Assembly: GCA_009392215.1 (NCBI GenBank)
Contig: VFGZ01000033.1
Coordinates: 1-64,000 of the forward strand
Reading direction: 5' to 3'
From: SAR202 cluster bacterium
Lineage (GTDB): Bacteria; Chloroflexota; Dehalococcoidia; Lucifugimonadales; Lucifugimonadaceae
DNA: 64,000 nt
In this document: positions 44,806-54,437 of the stretch, piece by piece
Position numbering within the stretch: the first letter of the stretch is position 1
Layout: every line of letters starts with the position of its first letter
The notes under the pieces: generated by a model
Databases searched by the model: none
Seen by the model: only the letters and a program-made list of their open reading frames with translations
Told to the model about the DNA's origin: nothing
Translations under genes and position numbers: made by a program

Positions 44806-47391
44806 ATGGTCACTAGCGACCAAAGTGGTAGCGATCTTGGAAGTATCAGGCCAATTGGAATTGAAGATGAGATGAAGGCGTCTTATCTGGATTATGCCAT
44901 GAGTGTTATTGTGGCAAGGGCGCTTCCAGATGTTCGTGATGGCCTTAAGCCCGTGCAACGTCGAATTCTTTATGCGATGCATGACCAAGGCATGCGTCCA
45001 ACGTCTTCTTATAAGAAAAGTGCACGTTTAGTAGGGGAAGTGCTTGGAAAATATCATCCTCATGGTGATCAGTCAGTTTATGACGCACAAGTGAGGATGG
45101 CACAACCATTTTCTTTACGCTATCCGCTTGTCGATGGCCAGGGTAACTATGGTTCGGTAGATGGAGATCCGCCCGCTGCCATGCGCTATACAGAGTGTCG
45201 CCTGTCTTCTATAACTGAAATGATGCTTGGAGATATCGATCGGGATACCGTTGACTGGGGTGAAAATTTTGACCAGTCATTGAAAGAACCGACGGTACTC
45301 CCGGCTAGGCTGCCTGCTCTTTTGGTCAATGGGGCAGCGGGAATCGCCGTTGGTATGGCAACCAACATACCTCCGCATAACGCTGCGGAAATTTGTGATG
45401 CCTTAGTACATTTGATCAGCCATCCGGACGCGTCGGTCGATGATCTTATGCAGTTTGTGCAGGGTCCAGATTTCCCGACGGGAGCTCATATCTGGGGGCA
45501 AGAAGGTATCCGTAATGCTTATGTCTCCGGTCGCGGGCGAGTCATGGTACAGGCAGACCACAAAGTGGAGGACATTCCCCGTCAAGAGCGAAAGCGTCTG
45601 GTGTTCAATGAAATCCCATTTCAGGTCAATAAAGCTAACCTCGTTGCGAAGATTGCTGATCTGATCAAAGCACGGAAAATTGAAGGAATAAGTGAAGTCC
45701 GTGATGAATCTGATCGCAAGGGCATGCGAATTGTACTCGAGTTGCGTCGAGGAGCAGCAATCCCTGTCGTTTTAAACAATTTGTACAAGCAAACCAGTCT
45801 GCGTAATTCGTTCTCGTGCAACATGATCGCGTTGGTGGATGGTACGCCTAGGGTGCTGAATTTGAAACAGGCACTTCGCCATTATTTAGAATTCCGTGTA
45901 GAAGTGGTTCGTCGTCGGGCTGAGTTCGATTTGAAAAAAGCCAAGGCACGTCTTCATGTGCTCGAAGGGCTTCGAGTAGCTATAGATAATTTAGACCGAG
46001 TTATCGAATTGATTAGAGCTTCGGCTGATGTTGAGGAAGCCCGGTCAAACCTTATGGCTGAGTTTGCGCTCTCAGAGATTCAGGCTCAGGCCATTCTCGA
46101 TATGCAATTAAGGCGATTGGCCGCTTTAGAGCGTGAAAAAATCGAGAATGAGTACAAGGATCTAACTGCTCTGGTTCAGGAACTCGAGGAACTTCTTGGA
46201 GACGGTGCAAAAGTTCTGCGAGTTGTTCGTAAAGAAACACAGGAACTCAAACGCAAATATGGTGATGAGCGACGTACGGAAGTTCATCCAGAAGAACTTG
46301 GGGAGTGGAGGCGCGAAGATACAGAACCTCACGATGAAGTCGTGATCACGTTGAGTCGCAACGGTTATGTTAAGCGGGTTAAGTTAGACACATATAAAAA
46401 ACAGCATCGCGGTGGACGGGGCGTGAGTGGTCAGAGAATGACCAAAGAGGAAGACGTGACCCCTCATCTTCAAATCGCGGATACTCACGATTATTTGTTG
46501 TTTTTTACGGATCGAGGTAGGGTCTTTGCTTCTCGTGTTTTCGAACTTCCTGCGGATCAATCGAGGAATTCACGAGGGACCCCGGTTCAAAATCTCGGTT
46601 TTAATATGGAGCCACGCGAACAGGTTCAGGCAGTCGTGGCTGTGCAGAGTTATTTAGAAGACACTTACTTGATCATGGCGACAAAACAGGGTCAAGTTAA
46701 ACGCATGCACCTTCCGCTGCTTAGAAACATGAACCGCAGTGGACTCCGGTGTTTCAATCTCAAGCCAGATGATGCCCTGATTGGTGCAGTTCTGGCAAGT
46801 GCAGACGAAGACTTGGTATTGGTTTCGAAATTGGGCATGTCAATTAGGTTTAAGTCGTCAGATATAAGACCTCGTCAACGTGCCGCTGGTGGGATGAAGG
46901 GTATGGCAGTTCAAGTGAAGGATGCAGTTGTCTCGATGAATGTGGTTGACGATGAGGGGTATTTGCTTGTAGTAGGTCAAAAAGGTGTCGGGAAACTTTC
47001 TCTTTTGCGACACTATACTCAGCAAAGGCGTGGCGGTAAGGGTTTGATAACACTCAAAACCCAGAGCAAAAAACTTAAGAATAATCACGTTGCTGATTCT
47101 GCGGTGGTTAGCGAGGATGTCCGAAAAGACTCGACAGGCAAGTTGGTGTTGGTCACTGAAAAGGCACAGGTGATACGTACTAATCTAGGCGAGATAGCCT
47201 CAACAGGCAGAAATACCTCAGGCGTCTGGATACAAAAGCCTCAATCCGGTGACAGAATTTCGGCCATTCGTGTGATTGGTGAGCGTCGACAAGCTGGCTC
47301 AGATATCGATCTTTCTAAACTAGAAAATGGTGCAGATAAGGAAGAACTAAGTGAGGTCGAATCTGGACCTGATGTTCCTTCTGAGGTTTAG
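44806..47391 (+). CDS. gyrA: DNA gyrase subunit A
   Basis: Type II topoisomerase cutting subunit, 861 residues. Catalytic Tyr128 is in AAMRYTE. The winged-helix region includes [20 protein letters not shown] (83-102), where position 83 in E. coli numbering is Gln rather than Ser, and 84 is Ser. A long coiled coil (about 370-490) is followed by the six-bladed C-terminal domain; [10 protein letters not shown] is a GyrA-box-like motif, so this is gyrA rather than parC. The C-terminus is acidic. ATG 44806 follows GCCGGAG. gyrB is not in the window. Confidence 0.95.
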   Translation: MVTSDQSGSDLGSIRPIGIEDEMKASYLDYAMSVIVARALPDVRDGLKPVQRRILYAMHDQGMRPTSSYKKSARLVGEVLGKYHPHGDQSVYDAQVRMAQPFSLRYPLVDGQGNYGSVDGDPPAAMRYTECRLSSITEMMLGDIDRDTVDWGENFDQSLKEPTVLPARLPALLVNGAAGIAVGMATNIPPHNAAEICDALVHLISHPDASVDDLMQFVQGPDFPTGAHIWGQEGIRNAYVSGRGRVMVQADHKVEDIPRQERKRLVFNEIPFQVNKANLVAKIADLIKARKIEGISEVRDESDRKGMRIVLELRRGAAIPVVLNNLYKQTSLRNSFSCNMIALVDGTPRVLNLKQALRHYLEFRVEVVRRRAEFDLKKAKARLHVLEGLRVAIDNLDRVIELIRASADVEEARSNLMAEFALSEIQAQAILDMQLRRLAALEREKIENEYKDLTALVQELEELLGDGAKVLRVVRKETQELKRKYGDERRTEVHPEELGEWRREDTEPHDEVVITLSRNGYVKRVKLDTYKKQHRGGRGVSGQRMTKEEDVTPHLQIADTHDYLLFFTDRGRVFASRVFELPADQSRNSRGTPVQNLGFNMEPREQVQAVVAVQSYLEDTYLIMATKQGQVKRMHLPLLRNMNRSGLRCFNLKPDDALIGAVLASADEDLVLVSKLGMSIRFKSSDIRPRQRAAGGMKGMAVQVKDAVVSMNVVDDEGYLLVVGQKGVGKLSLLRHYTQQRRGGKGLITLKTQSKKLKNNHVADSAVVSEDVRKDSTGKLVLVTEKAQVIRTNLGEIASTGRNTSGVWIQKPQSGDRISAIRVIGERRQAGSDIDLSKLENGADKEELSEVESGPDVPSEV

Positions 47392-47500
47392 AGGAGAGGT
47401 CTACCTAACAAGCTGATTGGACATTGTGCTGAACTGAAATTTTCATCTAAATTCAGGTGATGGCTACTTTTATCTGTCGAGATCCGTTGGTAGGTACTTG

Positions 47501-47529
47501 AGTTGACAATGGAAATTTAACTGTCAACT
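47501..47529. promoter_or_regulatory. 8-bp inverted repeat between gyrA and the flavin reductase
   Basis: AGTTGACA (47501-47508) and TGTCAACT (47522-47529) are perfect inverted repeats with a 13-base spacer. They have no U-tract after them, so they are more like an operator. A possible -10 box TATAAT lies at 47577-47582, but no good -35 element pairs with it. Confidence 0.35.
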
Positions 47530-47620
47530 TCGCAAGTTCGAAAGATTCAAAGCTGCGCATCCTGGGAAGATATGTCTATAATTTCGGCATAGAACCTCGC
47601 ATGTCAGAAGGATGACAATT

Positions 47621-48127
47621 TTGCAAACGGCTGAATCTATAAATCAGCTATACCGTGATGCTTGGTCCAAGTTTGCAACCGGAGTAACGGTTATCACCAC
47701 GGTTGAACCGAGTGGGTCTGTGCACGGAATGACTGCAAGCAGTGTTACTTCTGTCTCATTGGAACCTGCTCTGATGTTGGTTGTGATCGGGGAGGAGCGA
47801 CAATCGCATGGATTGATTGAAGCGACCGGACGTTTTGGGATGAGTATTCTTCATGTGGGTCAGGCCCATATAGCCAAGCATTTTGCGGCCCCACCTGAAT
47901 CTCGTGGCAGTATAGATCCCAAACATATCTCCACTCTGTCTAAATCTCCAGTTATACGGGACTCTATTGCTTCTATGGACTGTAGTGTGATAGCCGGACA
48001 TAAAACAGGAGATCATACGGTTTTTATCGGTGAGATAGAGGCGATAAGGGTTGATGATGGTGCTCCGCTGGTTTGGCTTGAGCGTCAATTTGGCGGGTTT
48101 TTAAGTGAGAATCTTCAGCAACATTAG
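47621..48127 (+). CDS. Flavin reductase family protein (HpaC-like)
   Basis: FMN-binding flavin reductase domain protein, about 168 residues. KFATGVTVITT, GMTASSVTSVSLEPALMLVV and RQFGGF are typical of the HpaC/SnaB-like family, which supplies reduced flavin to two-component monooxygenases or is an oxygen-dependent flavoprotein. TTG 47621 is chosen because AGAAGG (47606-47611) is well spaced; ATG 47612 would sit on the ribosome site. No monooxygenase is next to it. Confidence 0.85.
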   Translation: MQTAESINQLYRDAWSKFATGVTVITTVEPSGSVHGMTASSVTSVSLEPALMLVVIGEERQSHGLIEATGRFGMSILHVGQAHIAKHFAAPPESRGSIDPKHISTLSKSPVIRDSIASMDCSVIAGHKTGDHTVFIGEIEAIRVDDGAPLVWLERQFGGFLSENLQQH

Positions 48128-48141
48128 ATCTAGGATTTTTT

Positions 48142-49533
48142 TTGCGTATTGCTGCAATTTCAGTCGCCCCGTTGTTTCCTAACAGTATTTTTGGGGGTTC
48201 TCAGAAGATCCTTAAAGATGTTGCGGTTGGACTTAATCGAATCGGGCATGATGTTCAGCTTTGGTGTACTCGAACGAGAAAACATACTCGTCAATTTGAA
48301 ATGAATGGGATTACGGTTCACCCTGATTTGCGACTTCGGGGTACATTCCCTGCGACTCACCAAGTCTCGCCAATCGATCTGGCGACTACGGCAAAGGTAC
48401 TTTCTGGCGCCGGTTCTTGGGCTCAGCGGATATACCTTCATGCTGATGCTATTTATATGAGACATGCTCTGGAGAATTGTGAAATTGTTAGGTCGATTCA
48501 CGATTTCACTTATGAGGAAGCATTAATTTCCGCACTGACATTGCCTGCTGATTTGACCATAGTCCCAAGTGACTATCTGAAGCGGTGCATTGAAGCCACC
48601 GTAGCGATTTCCGGTCGAAAAATGGTAGAACCGATCGTGGCGGTACCAAATGGAATTCAAGTCCCCGAGACCATACCTCCACCTTGGTTGCCGCCGGAAC
48701 TTAGGTCACGTGAAGATAGTGATCTAATTCTTTTATTTCCTCATCGTCCGATACTAAGTAAAGGTGTTTCAGAGGCTATTCAAACTGCGGTTGCGGTGCA
48801 ACAATTAATCCCGACTCGCAAAGTCAGGTTGCTAATGCCGGCATACCCTTCAGACGCTGCTCTCGATAATATGGCTGATACGGTAAGTCAAATACAGGAG
48901 TTGTCTAGGGATTTTCACGCACAGGAGATTGTTGAACTTCACCGCTGGATTGGTCCTGAGGAGATTTCAAGTTACTATGCTGCCGGTGACGTAACGCTTT
49001 GCCTGGGATCATTCGTCGAATCGTTCGGATTGACACCGATTGAATCAGTCGCACACGGCACGCCCGCTATATGCGCTCGAGTTGGGGCATTTAGAAATTT
49101 CACTGATATCGATGGTATAGCTCATGTTGCTTACGGAGATATACCATCTGCAGCGGAATGCGTTGTTCAGGCATTGGACTTACCTGAAACGTCATTGACT
49201 GCAGGCAAGCGGAAAATCGCTGCACAATATTCATTAGAATCTATGATTGCAGGTTATGAATCTGCGATCACGAAACCATTAATTGGTCAGCGATCGGTTA
49301 TGTTGGAAAGAGATGACTACCTTTGTTTAGCTCCGTGGTGTGATTTACAAGAGCAATTCATCTTTAGCGATTACTCTGGAGAGGCTGGATTTTATCCAGA
49401 GCTAACGGGGTTGTTAAGTACGGATAATGAGCGAGTGCGGTCAAAGCTCCCAGGTAATAATCCTAGACTAGAATTAGAAATTCAGGCAGCTCAAGAATTT
49501 GGGTTACTTATTCCTTCATACCATATTGAGTAG
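48142..49533 (+). CDS. Glycosyltransferase (GT-B) with a C-terminal extension
   Basis: A 463-residue protein. Residues 1 to about 375 form a GT4-type glycosyltransferase: the N-terminal segment FGGSQKILKDVAVGLNRIGH, VPNGIQ, and the donor motif SFGLTPIESVAHGTPAICARVG. The last 75 residues (from DDYLCLAPWCDL) are not part of the fold and resemble a small winged-helix or carrier-type domain, ending AAQEFGLLIPSYHIE. Start TTG 48142 follows TAGGA. Acceptor unknown. It is 14 bp after the flavin reductase and probably co-transcribed. Confidence 0.82.
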   Translation: MRIAAISVAPLFPNSIFGGSQKILKDVAVGLNRIGHDVQLWCTRTRKHTRQFEMNGITVHPDLRLRGTFPATHQVSPIDLATTAKVLSGAGSWAQRIYLHADAIYMRHALENCEIVRSIHDFTYEEALISALTLPADLTIVPSDYLKRCIEATVAISGRKMVEPIVAVPNGIQVPETIPPPWLPPELRSREDSDLILLFPHRPILSKGVSEAIQTAVAVQQLIPTRKVRLLMPAYPSDAALDNMADTVSQIQELSRDFHAQEIVELHRWIGPEEISSYYAAGDVTLCLGSFVESFGLTPIESVAHGTPAICARVGAFRNFTDIDGIAHVAYGDIPSAAECVVQALDLPETSLTAGKRKIAAQYSLESMIAGYESAITKPLIGQRSVMLERDDYLCLAPWCDLQEQFIFSDYSGEAGFYPELTGLLSTDNERVRSKLPGNNPRLELEIQAAQEFGLLIPSYHIE

Positions 49534-49621
49534 ATCTTGATTGAGGGATCTATCACCTCGGGCTTATGCCGGGGAATGTCCATTAATGGTGAATGGTGAG
49601 CTAAATTCGCAACAAATCAAA

Positions 49622-49651
49622 TTGACCCTGCCCGTTACACATTATTAGAAT
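49622..49651 (+). promoter_or_regulatory. Predicted promoter of rplU-rpmA
   Basis: TTGACC at 49622-49627 and TAGAAT at 49646-49651 are 18 bases apart, about 30 bp before the rplU start. A normal strong-looking housekeeping promoter. Confidence 0.55.
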
Positions 49652-49684
49652 AGTAAGGTTGGGTAGCGAACGGATGAAAAACTA

Positions 49685-50008
49685 ATGACTACAGATTACG
49701 CAATTATCACCACAGGCGGGAAGCAGTACCGAGTTCGCGAGGGCGATACGGTATCGTTGGAAATGTTGAATGGTGAAATAGGATCAGATTTTACATTTGA
49801 CCGTGTGCTGATGACATCAGTAGACGGGAAATTGACGATTGGGGCTCCAGCTGTCAAGGGGGCCAAGGTCGTTGGTCAGATTGCAGAACACGGTAAAGCA
49901 GATAAGGTCATAGCGCTGCGATATAAAAACAAGACGCGGCAGCGCGTGAAACGTGGTCATCGTCAACCCTTTACTTCGGTTACGATCAAGTCAATTTCAG
50001 TAAAATAG
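49685..50008 (+). CDS. rplU: 50S ribosomal protein bL21
   Basis: Large-subunit protein of 107 residues. [19 protein letters not shown] at the N-terminus and the segment [16 protein letters not shown] at the C-terminus are diagnostic. First of the rplU-rpmA-rpmE run. Confidence 0.97.
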   Translation: MTTDYAIITTGGKQYRVREGDTVSLEMLNGEIGSDFTFDRVLMTSVDGKLTIGAPAVKGAKVVGQIAEHGKADKVIALRYKNKTRQRVKRGHRQPFTSVTIKSISVK

Positions 50009-50046
50009 TTCTCCTTGGTATTCTCTTAGAGAATTGGAAATTTTGT

Positions 50047-50307
50047 ATGGCACATAAAAAAGGTGGCGGGACTTCTCGAAACGGTCGTGATAGTGCGGGG
50101 AAGCGATTGGGCGTTAAGACGTTTGCAGGTGAACATGTCAGTGCCGGCTCTATCATTGTTCGACAGCGCGGCACAAAATTTCATACTGGAGACAATGTAG
50201 GTATCGGTCGAGATCACACTATTTACTCACTAATCGATGGTGTGGTTAGGTTTGACTACGCACGCAAAGATACGAAGCGAGTTAACGTCGATCCATCGGC
50301 TTCTTAG
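50047..50307 (+). CDS. rpmA: 50S ribosomal protein bL27
   Basis: An 86-residue large-subunit protein near the peptidyl-transferase centre. [20 protein letters not shown] is the standard start, with no N-terminal leader peptide before it as found in some Firmicutes. Follows rplU by 38 bp. Confidence 0.97.
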   Translation: MAHKKGGGTSRNGRDSAGKRLGVKTFAGEHVSAGSIIVRQRGTKFHTGDNVGIGRDHTIYSLIDGVVRFDYARKDTKRVNVDPSAS

Positions 50308-50321
50308 TCAGGTAACAAAAT

Positions 50322-50543
50322 ATGAAAGCCAACATACATCCGGCATATCACAAAAACGCCACAGTGGACTGTGCTTGTGGGAATTCTTGGGAAGTGGGAT
50401 CTACACGAGAAAGCCTTCGGACCGAAATCTGCAGCAAATGCCATCCTTTTTGGACTGGTGAACAACGAATCGTCGATACTGAAGGTCGTGTCGAGCGCAT
50501 GATGCGTCGATATAACCTTGGCGGTTCTACGGATAAGAGCTAA
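50322..50543 (+). CDS. rpmE: 50S ribosomal protein bL31 (zinc form)
   Basis: A 73-residue protein. [20 protein letters not shown] and [12 protein letters not shown] carry the CxC and CxxC zinc ligands, so it is the C+ form. It lies 14 bp after rpmA and 7 bp before a DUF1385 gene, a common neighbour of rpmE. Confidence 0.96.
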   Translation: MKANIHPAYHKNATVDCACGNSWEVGSTRESLRTEICSKCHPFWTGEQRIVDTEGRVERMMRRYNLGGSTDKS

Positions 50544-50550
50544 ATAGTTT

Positions 50551-51549
50551 TTGGCAAAACCTCCAGTTCTATACGGCGGTCAGGCTGTAATCGAGGGCGT
50601 GATGATCCGAGGTCAAAGCCGTGCTGCTTTGGCGGTGCGACGGCCGGATGGAGTAATAGTTCGTCGCTCGATCCCGCTTGAAGGTTGGGCTAATTCATCG
50701 CTTCGCAAGATAGCGTTTCTCAGAGGTGTGCTGGTTCTTCTCGAAACTCTTATTGTTGGTATGAAATCTTTGAGTATTTCAGCTAATGAATCTGCTGTTG
50801 GAGAAGACGATTCGCCAGAGCAGGAGTTTTCTTCGCTCGCTATGGCAGGGTTGCTCGCTGTTTCGATCACACTCGGAATAGTGGTGTTTTTTCTTATTCC
50901 GGTATTCGTATCCCGACTGGTTGAAAACGTTGGAGCCAATAATTTCGTAGCTAATGTCGTCGAGGGTGGTATTCGATTCGGTCTGTTCATCGCGTATGTT
51001 TGGCTAATTGGCCGGATGGACGACATAAAACGAGTGTTTGGTTATCACGGTGCTGAGCACATGGTCGTTCACGCCCATGAAGCCGGGGAGCCATTAACAA
51101 TCGACTCAGTCCGGCGTTTCCCACCGGCTCATCCACGATGCGGGACTTCATTCTTGATGACGGTAGTTCTTGTATCCATCATCATGTTTATGTTTTTCCC
51201 GAGAGATCCTTTTTGGGTTTTGTTAGTTTCAAGAATCGTATTGATTCCAATTATTGCTGGGATGAGCTACGAGTTTATTCGTTATGCCGGGACCCATCAG
51301 GATAATGTGTTGGTCAGGGTGTCCGGTTATCCAAATATTTTGCTTCAGGATTTAACTACCCGCCAGCCCGATAACGACATGATGGAGGTTGCGATAGTTG
51401 CCATTGAGTATGCTATGGCCCTTGATGAGCATCGCGCCGTTCCTAGTGATAATGCGTCACAATTGTCAACAGATCCGTTTGAACCCGTTAACGGTATTCC
51501 AGTGACCGAGTCAGAGTTCGATTCGAAAGTTAAGACATCTGATACTTAA
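50551..51549 (+). CDS. DUF1385 family membrane protein
   Basis: A 332-residue membrane protein of the DUF1385 family. YGGQAVIEGVMIRGQ at the N-terminus, FGYHGAEHMVVHAHEAGE (a conserved His-rich motif) and HPRCGTSFLM are the signatures; hydrophobic segments lie near 98-122, 140-155 and 200-245. Function unknown; it is usually found next to rpmE and prfA/prmC. The start is TTG 50551. Its stop overlaps that of convergent hisIE in one TTAA. Confidence 0.92.
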   Translation: MAKPPVLYGGQAVIEGVMIRGQSRAALAVRRPDGVIVRRSIPLEGWANSSLRKIAFLRGVLVLLETLIVGMKSLSISANESAVGEDDSPEQEFSSLAMAGLLAVSITLGIVVFFLIPVFVSRLVENVGANNFVANVVEGGIRFGLFIAYVWLIGRMDDIKRVFGYHGAEHMVVHAHEAGEPLTIDSVRRFPPAHPRCGTSFLMTVVLVSIIMFMFFPRDPFWVLLVSRIVLIPIIAGMSYEFIRYAGTHQDNVLVRVSGYPNILLQDLTTRQPDNDMMEVAIVAIEYAMALDEHRAVPSDNASQLSTDPFEPVNGIPVTESEFDSKVKTSDT

Positions 51550-52172
51550 CCACGTCGTTTTGCAAGTACTGCCCAGACTTGCTCGGCTGGCATTCCTAGG
51601 GAGACCAACAGTACCATGCAGTGATATAGCAGGTCACCCATCTCGTTAGCTACATCATCCAATGTTTGATTGACAGATGCAATCGCAGTTTCTCCCGCTT
51701 CCTCTACGATCTTTTGTGCTATACGACCAGTACCTTCCTTTAGAAGTTCAGCGGTGTAAGAGCCTTCAGGTTTGACAGTGGAGCGTTGTTTGATTACGTC
51801 AATTAACTCATTCAGGATCCCAGGACCAAGATTATTGGATATGCCCTCGGCGTTAATGGAGTTATTATTCATCACACCGGCGTCGAAGCAGGATTGCGAT
51901 CCAGTGTGACACGCAGAACCTGATGGGGTTACTTTCACTAGAACGGTATCGCTATCGCAATCGTGTTCAACTTTCACAACTTTGAGGAAATTCCCCGAAG
52001 TTTCACCCTTGTGCCACAATTTTTGTCGGCTTCGTGAGTAAAACCATGCGTCTGGTCCAGCAAGCGTGCGCTTTAACGCTTCAGCATCCATGTACGCATG
52101 CATCAAAACGCGACCTGAGTCTGCATCTTGGACAATCGCTGCTAATAACCCTCGGTCGTCTAGCTGAATCAT
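51546..52172 (-). CDS. hisIE: Bifunctional phosphoribosyl-AMP cyclohydrolase/phosphoribosyl-ATP diphosphatase
   Basis: A 208-residue fusion catalysing steps 2 and 3 of histidine synthesis. HisI domain (1-100): WFYSRSRQKLWHKGETSGN and the metal motif HDCDSDTVLVKV. HisE domain (about 118-208): EGTGRIAQKIVEEAGETAIA with the MazG-like acidic residues. Last gene of the partial his cluster, separated by 70 bp from the HAD gene. Confidence 0.96.
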   Translation of the reverse strand: MIQLDDRGLLAAIVQDADSGRVLMHAYMDAEALKRTLAGPDAWFYSRSRQKLWHKGETSGNFLKVVKVEHDCDSDTVLVKVTPSGSACHTGSQSCFDAGVMNNNSINAEGISNNLGPGILNELIDVIKQRSTVKPEGSYTAELLKEGTGRIAQKIVEEAGETAIASVNQTLDDVANEMGDLLYHCMVLLVSLGMPAEQVWAVLAKRRG

Positions 52173-52242
52173 TTTCGGATTTCCTCATGTGTCAAATTGG
52201 TTTGGAACAGAGTGATGGTAGGTTAGACCAATCGGGTTGTAG

Positions 52243-52986
52243 TTACCCACCGATATGTTCGAGTATCGCGGACAATTCCCGGAGATCGGTGATCTCAATA
52301 TCTGGAGCAGGTTCACGATCTATCTTTTCACCGTTTCTATTTATCCAAACTGTGGTTGCTCCTGAACGATAACCTCCAAGCACATCATCGAATAACTGGT
52401 CGCCGACGTACCAGGTTTTATTAGCTTCGGTTTCAAGACCAGCATACAGGTGATCAAATGCAGCCAGAGCTGGTTTATATACTTGGGCTGATTGTGAACT
52501 GGCGACAAAGTCAAATTTGAGTCCTTCACTTGCAAGCAGTGGTAGCAGACCTTCATCGTCTGCGTTAGAAAAAACTCCTAGTTTTACTCTGCCTGATAAC
52601 AAATCTAGGGCTTCTAACGTTTCCGGATATATTGGTCGGTCTGTCATGTGTAAAGTCGCACGATCCCCTGCTGCCTTTGCATTTGCATTGACGCCGATAT
52701 CTTTGAATACTTTTTCAAAGCATTCGGTCCAGGCTTGTCGGTAGGACTTGAAGGGCGGACTGTTAAATGGCCTGCCTAGATCGGTTCGAATCTTACGGAA
52801 GTTTACTTCGTACTTTTTCCATCGAGTCCAGAATTCTTCTGCAGTGATTGGAAGATTCTGGGTTTTGATAATTTCATCAAATGTCGTCTTCCAATCATCA
52901 GGGGAATTGTCGAACAGTGTTCGGTAGCAGTCGAATGCTATTGCTTCGGGTAACTTGGGGGATCCTGACCTCAAAGTAACTGACAA
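52243..52986 (-). CDS. HAD family hydrolase (haloacid dehalogenase type II-like)
   Basis: A 247-residue HAD-superfamily protein. AFDCYRTLF (nucleophile Asp, motif I), FSNADDEG (motif II), YKPALAAF (Lys, motif III) and GDQLFDDVLGG (motif IV) are present. Motif I has Tyr two residues after the Asp, as in 2-haloacid dehalogenase-like members, rather than the phosphatase Asp. Position inside the his cluster could suggest histidinol-phosphate phosphatase, but the motif I variant argues against that. It abuts hisF with no gap. Confidence 0.85.
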   Translation of the reverse strand: MSVTLRSGSPKLPEAIAFDCYRTLFDNSPDDWKTTFDEIIKTQNLPITAEEFWTRWKKYEVNFRKIRTDLGRPFNSPPFKSYRQAWTECFEKVFKDIGVNANAKAAGDRATLHMTDRPIYPETLEALDLLSGRVKLGVFSNADDEGLLPLLASEGLKFDFVASSQSAQVYKPALAAFDHLYAGLETEANKTWYVGDQLFDDVLGGYRSGATTVWINRNGEKIDREPAPDIEITDLRELSAILEHIGG

Positions 52987-53793
52987 TTACTCGACCTTTC
53001 GTACTGGAATACCGCGATCTTCAAGGTAAGATTTCACCTCCGAAACTCTGAGTTCACCGAAATGAAACAAGGAAGCCGCTAAAACGGCGTCCGATTTACC
53101 GTATACCAGTGCGTCGTAGAAATGCTCTAAAGCACCAGCGCCTCCGCTAGCTATTACGGGAACGCTTACGGAGTCTGAAATTGATGATAGGAGACTATTA
53201 TCATAACCTGTCTTTTGACCATCGGCATCCATGCTAGTAACAAGTAGTTCTCCTGCTCCGCATTCAGTAGCTCTTTTTGCCCATTGCATAGCATCGAGTG
53301 TAGTTGGATGGCGTCCACCGTGGGTGTACACCTGCCACGAAATGCCTTCAACTGTTGTTGAGGAACTGTACTGCTTCGTTGTTTCATCAATGTTTCTTTT
53401 GACATCCATCGCCAAAACTACGCATTGCGATCCGAATTCTTTTGCACATTCTTCAATTAGTTCAGGATTTATGACAGCCGCGCTATTGATGGAAACTTTG
53501 TCAGCTCCAGCTTCAAGCATTTTTCTCATATTATCCACGGAACGAATACCGCCGCCTACTGTTAGAGGTATGAAAACCTCTGAGGAAACTTTTTCTACTA
53601 CTTCGACCATGGTATTTCGTGCGTCAGAAGACGCAGTGATATCGAGAAATACCAACTCATCTGCACCTTCATCGTTATAGAACGCTGCAAGTGTAGATGG
53701 ATCGCCTGCATCTCGAATATCGACGAAACTGACGCCTTTCACTACGCGTCCAGCATCGACGTCTAGGCATGGAATGACACGGCGCGTCAACAT
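52987..53793 (-). CDS. hisF: Imidazole glycerol phosphate synthase cyclase subunit
   Basis: TIM-barrel subunit of 268 residues that makes imidazole glycerol phosphate and AICAR with ammonia from His[16 protein letters not shown] near the N-terminus, LTVGGGIRS, and [12 protein letters not shown] are diagnostic. Located between the methyltransferase and HAD genes. Confidence 0.96.
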   Translation of the reverse strand: MLTRRVIPCLDVDAGRVVKGVSFVDIRDAGDPSTLAAFYNDEGADELVFLDITASSDARNTMVEVVEKVSSEVFIPLTVGGGIRSVDNMRKMLEAGADKVSINSAAVINPELIEECAKEFGSQCVVLAMDVKRNIDETTKQYSSSTTVEGISWQVYTHGGRHPTTLDAMQWAKRATECGAGELLVTSMDADGQKTGYDNSLLSSISDSVSVPVIASGGAGALEHFYDALVYGKSDAVLAASLFHFGELRVSEVKSYLEDRGIPVRKVE

Positions 53794-53808
53794 CGCTGAA
53801 TCTCCGGT

Positions 53809-54384
53809 CTACTTGCGGGCGACGATGATGTATCGATGAGGAGTTAGTTGGCGAGAGGTAAGAGTGGTGAAGCCAAGAGTTTCCACGGCTTTTCTCAAAT
53901 TCTCTTGTGCCAATCGTTTTGAAGCGGCAGGACCCACTTGAGGTTTCCCCTTAATGGGAAGCCACTCTACGATTGCCATCCAACCAGATTTTTTTAACAG
54001 CCTAGCGCCTTCTTTGATTAGCGTCTTTGGGCGATTTGCTTCATTCAATACGTTTGAAAATACGACGCCGTCGAGCGATTCATCATCCATTGGCACGCTA
54101 TTTTCTTGCGAAACGATTGTTTGTATGTTGCCTAGTTTGGCAGTTTTCCCTTGGGCTTCGACGTGCTGTAACATTTCTTTTTGTATGTCAACTGCGTAAC
54201 AGGTTCCCATGTATAGATATTTTGCTATGGGAATTGATAGCCAGCCGGGGCCAGAACCGATATCGGCAACCTTGTGATCGGCATGTATGGGTACCAGTGC
54301 GATCATTGATTGCGGATCGTAAGTTTCCTCAAGAGTCGGGTTTAGCAGAGCATTCACTTTACTTACCGAAGTTTTTGTTGGCAT
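53809..54384 (-). CDS. Class I SAM-dependent methyltransferase
   Basis: A 191-residue methyltransferase. VADIGSGPGWLSIPIAKYL is the SAM-binding motif I, VDIQKEML motif II and SLDGVVFSNVLNEA motif IV, followed by a typical UbiE/ArsM-like end. Substrate unknown. It interrupts the his cluster between hisA and hisF with only 15 bp to hisF, so it is probably co-transcribed. Confidence 0.87.
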   Translation of the reverse strand: MPTKTSVSKVNALLNPTLEETYDPQSMIALVPIHADHKVADIGSGPGWLSIPIAKYLYMGTCYAVDIQKEMLQHVEAQGKTAKLGNIQTIVSQENSVPMDDESLDGVVFSNVLNEANRPKTLIKEGARLLKKSGWMAIVEWLPIKGKPQVGPAASKRLAQENLRKAVETLGFTTLTSRQLTPHRYIIVARK

Positions 54385-54437
54385 TCGTCTCTATTCCGTT
54401 TGAAAATTTCATTTATACCGCTTCATTTGCCATTTAG

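Noticed and set aside
44806-47391. parC instead of gyrA
   Set aside because: The C-terminal domain has a GyrA-box-like QHRGGRG motif and several strand repeats, typical of gyrase.
52243-52986. HAD protein as histidinol-phosphate phosphatase
   Set aside because: Motif I is DCY, of the haloacid dehalogenase type, not the DxD of phosphatases. Only the position in the his cluster supports the idea.
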